Of a DNA stretch of 64,000 nucleotides, positions 56,263-64,000 are shown piece by piece. The notes below the pieces were generated by a model. It saw only the letters and a list, made by a program, of their open reading frames with translations, was not told the origin of the DNA and did not search any database. Within the stretch, counting starts at the first letter, position 1. The number at the start of each line of letters is the position of its first letter. The stretch comes from Phialocephala subalpina (Eukaryota; Ascomycota; Leotiomycetes; Helotiales; Mollisiaceae), in assembly GCA_900073065.1 (NCBI GenBank), contig FJOG01000020.1, positions 835,770-899,769 on the forward strand, read 5' to 3'. Both the position numbers and the translations under genes were made by a program.

Positions 56263-57668
56263 ATGAACATCGAAGCGCGTCACGATCCGGTGTTCCGCAA
56301 TCATAACGAGTGGCTAGCGCGGGTCTTTTGGTACATCGTCGCAGCAATTCTGGGAGCGCTATTTCTCTTCTGATTAGTTGAGCAATACTGGGTGGTAATA
56401 ACGTTTGTCATCCATGAACTGTTTCAAATCCAAGGCGATCTACTATATTGATTATAGGTTACGTCGTTGCCAGTCGCCGAGTGAATGTCTACGACATCAC
56501 GACACCGGATTTTTCGATCATAGACACCATTTGCTTCCATTTTTTGAGGAATGACATATGCTCAGCTTCACCTCAATGGCATATTCTCCTGTTTATGCCC
56601 ACCACTAATTGGCAAGGCTGTAGTCCTTGTCATTTACTGCTCCCTCGTCACCTTCATGTCAACCTACACAGCCATAATCTACGACGTCGAGTACTACGAA
56701 AGGATTGGATCTCGACAGCTCTTGCTCAGGTTCCTCTCTTCTATTTGTTTTCATCAAAGGCGAGTGTAGTTGCTTGCTAAGTTGGAAGTTCTTATGTGCG
56801 TCTGGACTGGCTCCATCTCTGGGTGTCGATAACCCTCCTCGTCACCATCACACTTCATGGCGGATTCTTCATGCGAGAATGGATCAAAGCAGATTTTGTG
56901 GCCGAGGAGCTAAGGATGATGCCAATGGTGAAGTATGGCATTGTAGCTTGGGCTGTTCTCGTATGGACCTTTTTGTCTTCATTGACTCCGATTAGAGGAG
57001 CAGTTTATGAGTTCTTCGTTCTGCAACATATCACTTCTGCGGTGGTCTTTCTTTGGCTAGTCCGGGTCCATGTTCCGAAGTATTCTTATTACTTCATATG
57101 GATGTTAGTCGGAGCTGTCTCCTTTGATTGGGTGTTTCGGGCTTTGTTACTCTTGTATCGAAATATTTACAGGGGTGGCTTTGGTTACCGCGTTCGGCTT
57201 GGAGCCACCGACAAAGATATTACCGTACTTGCTCTCGAGAATGTGCCTTTCTCTTGGAAGCCAGGCCAGCATATCCGCCTCTGGATCCCTCGTCTTGGCA
57301 TTTTGGAAAGCCATCCTTACACTATGGCAACACCTTCAACCTTCACGGGCAGAGGCTTCACAAGCATGGTACAGCTTGTGATTCACACTTCCTCCGGTAC
57401 CTCGAAGCGGATCAACACCTACGCGAGACGACCAAAAGCAAACCTACGACCGAAGCCCAGAGCCTTCATCTCAGGACCTTACGGGACACCTCCGCAATGG
57501 AACGCACACGAGACATTGATTCTCATGGCAGCGTCGACTGGTGTATCATTCACACTTCCAATCCTCTTATCTATCATCAACGACCCTTTGCCATCCGGCG
57601 TGAAGCGAATTCGCTTCTTACTTGTATCTCCCATCTTTGATGCTAGCCAGTGGACTTCCATGTTCTGA
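56263..57668 (+). pseudogene. Ferric-chelate reductase (FRE family), broken and truncated
   Basis: ATG 56263 starts a frame with HNEWLARVFWYIVAAILGALF that meets TGA within the first membrane segment. Later pieces: LIGKAVVLVIYCSLVTF and YDVEYYERIG in one frame (56551-56769); a 1-nt shift to AQVPLFYLFSSKASVVAC; TAA near 56779; then a long frame to 57668 with LHGGFFMREW and LQHITSAVVFLWLVRVHVP (haem-ligand region), the FAD-binding ESHPYTMATPS and NADPH-binding FISGPYGT. It ends at LVSPIFDASQWTSMF, short of the usual C-terminal NAD-binding part. An intact relative would reduce extracellular Fe(III) or Cu(II) at the plasma membrane with two b-type haems and FAD. Stops, a frameshift and C-terminal truncation make activity unlikely. 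Confidence 0.75.
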
Positions 57669-58465
57669 AGTACAAATGCCAGCACATAAGATCTGACGGC
57701 TTCACGGAAGCCCGGCAATCTGTCGACATGCAACAAAGCTACAAAGTACCAATAGATTACGATGCCAGAATCTCAATTTCCAATCAAACACAAGGCACTC
57801 TTGTACTTGTGATGTGATTGCGTTACCCGGAAAGTCCAGATTTGCGAGTCGTGTTCCGTCGGATGTGATGGAGAATCCGGCCAAGAACGAACAGGCTTTC
57901 GAAAGTTGCATCGAGAACCGCCATCGAGATTGAACTTCTTGCTGGAACCATGCGAAGAAAATTGATATCTAGTAAAGAAGATACACAGAGAACTTCGACT
58001 CAAATTTTTATCTTGCGGGCCAGCTCTGGAGTCTTCACACTTGGGTTACCATGTAAAATTCTTGCTGAGCAGTGCATGTCCAACGATATATCCACTTGAG
58101 ACGTAAACCGCAGAGAGCGAAACCCAAAAATTCGTAGAAATTCTACCTAGAGAAGGGAAAGACATTATGAAGGCAGATGAATGGTATGCTGGACTAGAAA
58201 ACTTGTGAAGATACTTGCTTGATATGTGATCGCTGGAAAACATTATCGACCAAAGATCAAATGTCAAGCGCAGTAAGTCGCAAGACGATACAATAAAATG
58301 CTCAGAGTGACGCAAGAAAAAGAGTCGCTGTGAAAATTAAGAAGGTTTTTGTTGACAAAGAAACATTGTTGACGTTAGACCTCGGAGCAACAAGGATTCC
58401 AAAATCTGGGGAAGCTCTCCTTCGAAATCTTGAACCCCTCCAAGCTTCCCTACACAACAACCACA
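57669..58465. other. Intergenic region (rhodanese promoter)
   Basis: About 800 nt; the first part may contain eroded coding sequence of the reductase. No other feature. Confidence 0.45.
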
Positions 58466-59052
58466 ATGCATATCTCACGACTTGCCACATCACTCCTCCT
58501 CCGGGCCTCGAGGTCCTCAATCCATACATCAGCTCGAGAATTCAGATCTCTGCCACGGCCTGCAATTCTCATACCACCTACAATCACAAAGCCCTCCCAA
58601 CTACGATTCTACTCTCAAGACCCTAAACCCTCAAAGTTCTACACCTTCGAAGATGTACACACCCCTTGCTCGCCCCGACTCTATCATAAAACCCCAATGC
58701 TAATGCAACTTAGGTACAAGCTCTGACAAAATCCCCCTCCCCTACCACTATCCTGATCGACACCCGCGAACCCTCCGAACTCCAAAGCACCGGCACCATC
58801 CCCGGCAGTCTCAACATCCCCGTAACCTCCAAGCCCGACGCTTTCTTTATTACACCCGAGGAATTCGAGGATAGATTTGGGTTTGAAAGACCGGGGAAGG
58901 ATACAGAGGTGATTTTTTATTGTAAAGCTGGGGTTAGGTCGAGGGCGGCGGCGGGATTGGCACGGCAGGCGGGGTGGGTAAATGTTGGGGAGTATGCGGG
59001 GAGTTGGTTGGATTGGGAGAAGAATGGGGGTGAGAAGGAGCCTGTGAGGTGA
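58466..59052 (+). CDS. Mitochondrial single-domain rhodanese (thiosulfate sulfurtransferase)
   Basis: Exons 58466-58654 and 58714-59052 (59-nt intron) give 175 aa. The first ~45 residues are Arg/Ser-rich without acids (MHISRLATSLLLRASRSS), a mitochondrial targeting sequence. The rhodanese domain has ILIDTREPSEL (the DxR turn), GSLNIPV, and the active-site loop FYCKAGVRS with the persulfide-forming cysteine in C-x-A-G-x-R-S. It ends with WVNVGEYAGSWLDWEKNGG, typical of yeast RDL1/RDL2 and their fungal relatives. It should transfer sulfane sulfur from thiosulfate or glutathione persulfide in the matrix. All key residues are present. Confidence 0.88.
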
Positions 59053-59377
59053 TTTTGGTGTGGGAGGACGAATTGGAATAAGAAGACTGTCGGAGCAAGC
59101 ACCGGACTTTGGATACCATCATCGCACGGAGGGTTGTCCTAGCTTGGGTCGGAGAGATACTTAGGTGTGATGTTTCCAGTTAGGATGGACATTCAGCACT
59201 TTAGAATGTATGTTAGGGATGAAACAAGACATCATGAATGAGTGTCGAGGGAACGGTAAAAATGACCTGCTACAGAGATGTGGTGCAAAGTTCAGATGCT
59301 CTTCATTGAAATCATGCTATGGTATCTTTATACTACAGCTCCCTCATACTCGTACATCCTAGAATGTCCCTCCTAGA
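59053..59377. other. Convergent 3' flank
   Basis: 325 nt between the rhodanese (+) and YIP1-family (-) stop codons; nothing recognised. Confidence 0.5.
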
Positions 59378-60418
59378 TTAGAACATCAAAAAGCTCGCCG
59401 GAGTTGGAGTAGCCTCTGGCGTAGATGGTGTCGTCTCAGTAGGTTTCTTCGCAACAGGGCTACCATGAGCAAAGAAAAGAATTTTAATCGCAATAGCCAA
59501 CCCCGCATGAAGGCAGACAACCAAGATCAACAACGCCTTGCTGGTCTGCTTGTCCGTCGCGCTTAAGACCGGGTATAAATTCCTCAGCAAGAAAGTCACG
59601 CTCATACCAAAACCGACACCAACGAACACCCAGTTGAGAATGGAAATTTGAGACCATGAGATGAGGGCAACGGGGATCCAAATCAGGTTCGAGTATCCGT
59701 ATAGAGCCCAGCATTCGAGAACGTTGGCAGATTCGCTGCCGAAGTATTTGAGGGCGAGGAAGAGCGCGATGGGAATGACAAGGGTGTATCCATAGATCAG
59801 TCCAGCAGCACCTATTGAGGATTAGTATCTAGCACAAGAAAAGAATTTCAGGACAACATACCACTCAGTAATCTGAAGTCGTACACGAAGTGATCGCTTG
59901 TTGTTTCTGCCAAATATTTGCTGATTGTTCCTCCCAAGAACAAGATGAAGACTACTGTCGTAGCAATCCAAATCGGTCCGTACAAATCAGGGTTGCCTTC
60001 AAGGACATCGAGGAAGTTTGCTCTGGGGTATACTGCTGCCCAACATCTTGACAATACGGAGTTGGTATCGACATCGAAGAACTGTGCGTAGAAAGAGAGT
60101 GACCATAGGAAGCGTTTGGATGAACCGCTACTCGATGTCGCGGGAGGTGGTAAGCCTGGTGAGCCGCCGGGAATCTTTCGTGCGTTTGAGGGCGCGTCGG
60201 TATTGAAATTCGAAGAGTGGAATTCGAGATCTTCTTGCAAGTCTGTATGACCGAGGTCGCCCTGCTAGAATATCAGTCAAGGTTCTTAAGTAGGTGTTCC
60301 TCGCAGTCAGGCATTTCGAGAGTCCTAGGTATGGTGGGACATTCGAAAGTATCTGCGAGGGCTTGAAGCTTACCTCCTCGTCAACATCCACCACTACATC
60401 ATATCCAGCTCCAGACAT
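59378..60418 (-). CDS. YIP1-family Golgi/ER membrane protein (YIPF1/2-like)
   Basis: Exons 60418-60374, 60261-59862 and 59811-59378 give 292 aa. After an acidic cytosolic N-terminus come PRANFLDVLEGNPDLYGPIWIATT, the family signature (here in one block split by my reading), then YDFRLLSGAAGLIYGYTLVIP and CWALYGYSNLIWIPV. About five hydrophobic segments fill the C-terminal two thirds. YIP1 proteins bind Rab GTPases and COPII components and act in ER-Golgi vesicle traffic. The first intron ends in TAGCAG, so a CAG could be included or skipped, adding one Gln. The extreme C-terminus is Pro/Thr-rich. Confidence 0.88.
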
Positions 60419-61226
60419 TTTGTTGAGTGACGATACACTTTGGCATAGGCTTATATCTCCGTCGTGGTCGTGTTCTTGTTCATCAGTGAGTAGTTGATCT
60501 GTAGCTGTAGCTTCGGACACGCGTGCATCGGATGGCTCTTCCGCTAGCTCCCGCTCATCCGCAGGGGTCATCATAGTGCTTGCCCCCCAAAATCTCAAGA
60601 ATATAAACGTCGACTCTCGGCTTGCAAAATGTGAAGTCTATTATGGATATTATGGATATTCGAATCTGACAGTCTTCCTTCCGCAGACCTGCGCTGCTCA
60701 AATCATTTCGGATATTCAAGTGCCATTCCAAAGGCAGCCACTATTCCCAAGCCAATTCAACTCCTTGCATGCCTTTCAATTCGTAACAAGACATAGCACA
60801 TCACTCAAGGCTCAAGGCTGAGAATTGGTCTTTAGAGGTCGAATGCACTCAAATTGAAGACTCTCGCCTTTTTCCTGAAATTCACGTCAATATCCAGCGC
60901 CACTTACATCTGCATGATACACCATTTCACATCTCAATAATAGCACGTGTAATTCACAACCACCTTTTTACACCTGTGCTATACGCTATCCATTATCAGG
61001 CATAAGGCCAATCATTAGGCGCTTGTTCTTGGGAGGGGCAACTATTTTGACCATCTATGGAGTTTACACTGTCTCTCCTTCACGGGTGTTTGCCCGCCAG
61101 CAAGTATTTTCATCAAAGCCTGAGAGAGCACCCGAGAGTTGAGCAGATATACGAAAGCGCTGTGGCCTTCCAGACAAGCCTGTCGCAGCAACAGACCCTC
61201 CTATTTCGAGCAAGATATTACAAGCC
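60419..61226. other. Upstream region of the YIP1-family gene
   Basis: About 800 nt; a short direct repeat TATTATGGATATTATGGATATT at 60640-60661 (two units). No gene supported. Confidence 0.45.
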
Positions 61227-61864
61227 TTGAAGGATGCTGAAGCGACGTATGAAAAGGACGTGAGGGATGCTGGAGCGGGCAAGAAAGGAGCAGAAAACAG
61301 GGGTTGCGCCTCCCCAAAATCGTCGCCCAGTTTATCAAATCTCCCACTATTTATGCTCCCACTTTTTATGGTCATATCAGAGCCTAATGAGAACGACGTC
61401 CCTGAAGATGTTAAGGGAAGCTTCGACGAAAGCCATGGAGTGTCAGATATACGATCAATGGGACAGATTCGGAGCTACTCGGAAGGAATGGGCTATCGCA
61501 ACGGCTAGGAATATCGAAGACTGTCAGCAGATAGAAGAGGCCTTCAAGAACATTTCGGATTTGTATCTCATACGAGAGCAATACATAAGGAAGAGGGGGT
61601 TATCGATGACGAGGCATGGGAGCGTGTCTTGCTTGAATGGTAAGACAAATGCCGCCAAACTCGGCAAAAACTGAAAGAAGTGGAAGTACAGCTGAAGAAG
61701 CTAAGGAAGAAATTGGATCTGAAGCCTGGGAGTGGGAAGTGTCGGACATTGATAATGACGCAGCGGACTCTCGAGCGATGGGCGAAGCTGTCGAGGTGAT
61801 GGACCAACTGGAATTCGCTTGCAGACATATCTTCGAGAATATGCGCCAATTTGACCTTGTATAA
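61227..61864 (+). pseudogene. Possible remnant of a coiled-coil protein gene
   Basis: Coding-like, highly charged pieces follow each other in changing frames: DAEATYEKDVRDAGAGKK (61227 frame), then ECQIYDQWDRFGATRKEW and QQIEEAFKNISDLYLIREQ (61267 frame), then EEGVIDDEAWERVLLEW ending at TAA, then KLKEVEVQLKKLRKKLD (coiled coil) or, in another frame, EEIGSEAWEWEVSDID. Together they suggest a decayed helical protein. No domain is recognised and no intron set joins them. Low certainty. Confidence 0.3.
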
Positions 61865-62150
61865 CAAGTACAAGAGGTGGATGACCATAAAAACTCAAAA
61901 ATGTGCGAACGGGCCAAGCTGTGTTTGAGATGCCGTTTATAAACTCAAAATAATGTCCGAATGCCACACTCGTGCTCCCGATTTGGACGATTCAAAACAC
62001 ATTACATAGTCGTCCATATGTGCCTTATTCATTGTGCCATTGCTTGCTTATGCTATTATGACAAATACAGCCAAGCCAGCCATGCAAAGAAACCCTCCAC
62101 TGGCCATCCTCTCTCTCCAAGGCAACCCAAACGCCAAATGAGCGAACCGT

Positions 62151-62852
<702 letters not shown>

Positions 62853-63407
62853 GGTTGCGGTTTCGTCGTTGTCGTGTTGTCGATATTTCGAGGCTCGATT
62901 GAATCTCGAAATAAGTTCTTGTGTGGGCGCGTCGGCTAGCGGAATTTAGTGTGACAGCACGTGATCCTCCTCCTCTACAATCCTCATTCCAAGTTTCGTA
63001 CTATTTTCGGAAGCAAGTTGGAGCCGATAGTATGAGATTTATAGGTATACTACCCCAACCCTGTGGGGACATTCATTCTCTACATTTGTGAAAAAATATG
63101 GGTATCGTGCCAAACTCCATAACTTTACCAACCCAAAGCCGAGCCGAGAGAATACCAGGTGCCTACCAATGTACCACAAATATAGGTACATTCGGAATCT
63201 CTTAGGCACATCATACATCCTCATTTACAGCCATTGCCTTCTTTCTCTCCGCAACAATCCAACTTTCCACCTTCAACTCGTGTCGAAAAACACCATTTAC
63301 AAGCGTTCTGAGGGAAATGCCCGCATTCGAGGCTATCACGGTTAGTCCAAGTTCTGGAATTCGAAACACAGTTTTCAATGTCCCTGCATTCCAGAGACAA
63401 TTTCAGG
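62853..63407. other. UBI-L40 promoter and leader region
   Basis: Holds the non-coding start of UBI-L40 exon 1 and a CACGTGATCC E-box-like site near 62958; the rest is AT-rich with no gene seen. Confidence 0.5.
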
Positions 63408-63760
63408 CTAAGTTGGGCTGGCATCCCAAAATGTGAATTCTAGCAACAGAACCTTATGACCCAGAAAGTCCAAGCAAAGCTGGGGCATTGAAAACGCAAC
63501 TTTCGACCAACGACACCTGATCTTACCTGCTAATTCATAGAAAGCTCTGGCTGTCGATGGTAGCTCTTCTACAGTGCGATAGCGCTTGTAAAGTTCACCA
63601 GGACGATTGATATTTCGGCCCTCCGATGGCTTTGCTTTCTGAACGACGAGGTCGTTTTGATTCAACTTCAGGCGAGCCACTTTTGCTGCAAGGTCGTCTT
63701 CTTCGACAGGCCGTGGTGGTAGTTTTTCGAGAGGGAAGAGCTCGAGTACCTGTTCCGGCA
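63408..63760 (-). CDS. Unidentified protein, 3' exons of a gene running off the window
   Basis: A coding-like exon 63760-63527 is bounded by an acceptor (CTGAC branch, ATCCAG) and a donor (GTAAGAT). It encodes PEQVLELFPLEKLPPRP, then DDLAAKVARLKLNQNDLVVQKAKP and NRPGELYKRYRTVEELPSTARAFYELA (in two halves), which look like a conserved globular protein. A following exon ending at 63408 (FTFWDASPT) is possible but weak. Upstream exons should lie beyond 63840 or outside the window. I do not recognise the family. Confidence 0.4.
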
Positions 63761-64000
63761 CTGGATATTGTCAGTATGTCCACGTTCAAAAAGTTCAATC
63801 TCCCAGCCTCGATGGGACAATGGATGAGACTGGGCTAAGTTAAGATACCGCATGGTAGAGCATCATATTACTCGTACCAGGCAACGCGCTTGCTTAAAGA
63901 AAGTGGAGCGAGAAAGTCCAGGCGAAATCTAGGAGATTGGACACAGTGGAAAGAACGTACTCTTTGGATTTGAATCATCTATCCATGTCCTCTGATACCA

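Overview
The window is nuclear DNA from a filamentous ascomycete (Pezizomycotina). The evidence is the many short GT-AG introns (mostly 45-200 nt, often with a CTAAC or CTGAC branch site), a Zn2Cys6 regulator, the sterol C-22 desaturase ERG5, a DASH kinetochore subunit and a ubiquitin-L40 fusion. Leotiomycetes is my guess from protein flavour only. There is one assembly gap (793-1641).

Layout. 0-6 kb: a class II aldolase/adducin gene interrupted by the gap, then a divergent pair of broken genes, an FAD monooxygenase (-) and an MFS permease (+). 6-12 kb: a gene joining a J domain, a TALE homeodomain, a RING-like cysteine cluster and four membrane segments (-), then a cysteine-repeat protein frame (+) with four in-frame stops and no frameshift. 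13-20 kb: a haloacetate-dehalogenase-like hydrolase with a 10-nt microexon, a cysteine-module plus trypsin-like protease, and a seven-exon Zn2Cys6 regulator (all -). 22-27.6 kb: an RBM26/27-like RNA-binding protein and a GH92 mannosidase (-). 29.5-39 kb: an unknown Pro/Ser-rich protein, type II PI 4-kinase and a HIRAN/SNF2/RING translocase of the Rad5/HLTF class (all +). 39-45.5 kb: three tRNA-like Pol III-type elements with a shared upstream box, around a lesion-bearing amino-acid permease (-) and M20 peptidase (+). 46-48 kb: an old tandem/inverted repeat array inside remnants of a membrane-protein gene. 48.6-64 kb: ERG5 (+), a small basic protein (+), Ask1 (-), a broken ferric reductase (+), a rhodanese (+), a YIP1-family protein (-), a possible coiled-coil remnant, ubiquitin-L40 (-), and the end of an unidentified gene (-).

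Two classes of gene are interleaved. The housekeeping genes (ERG5, UBI-L40, ASK1, PI4K, RBM26-like, Rad5-like, YIP1) splice cleanly into full-length proteins. The uptake and catabolism genes (monooxygenase, MFS, amino-acid permease, M20, ferric reductase) carry stops and frameshifts. Long neighbours read without error, so local decay is more likely than poor sequence, although two lesions lie in short C/G runs where a sequencing error is possible.

The best candidates for something undescribed are the tRNA-like RNA family (40.3, 40.65 and 45.3 kb), the J-domain/homeodomain/RING/membrane chimera (6.3-8.8 kb), and the CxxC-repeat protein with nonsense-only damage (10.0-12.2 kb).
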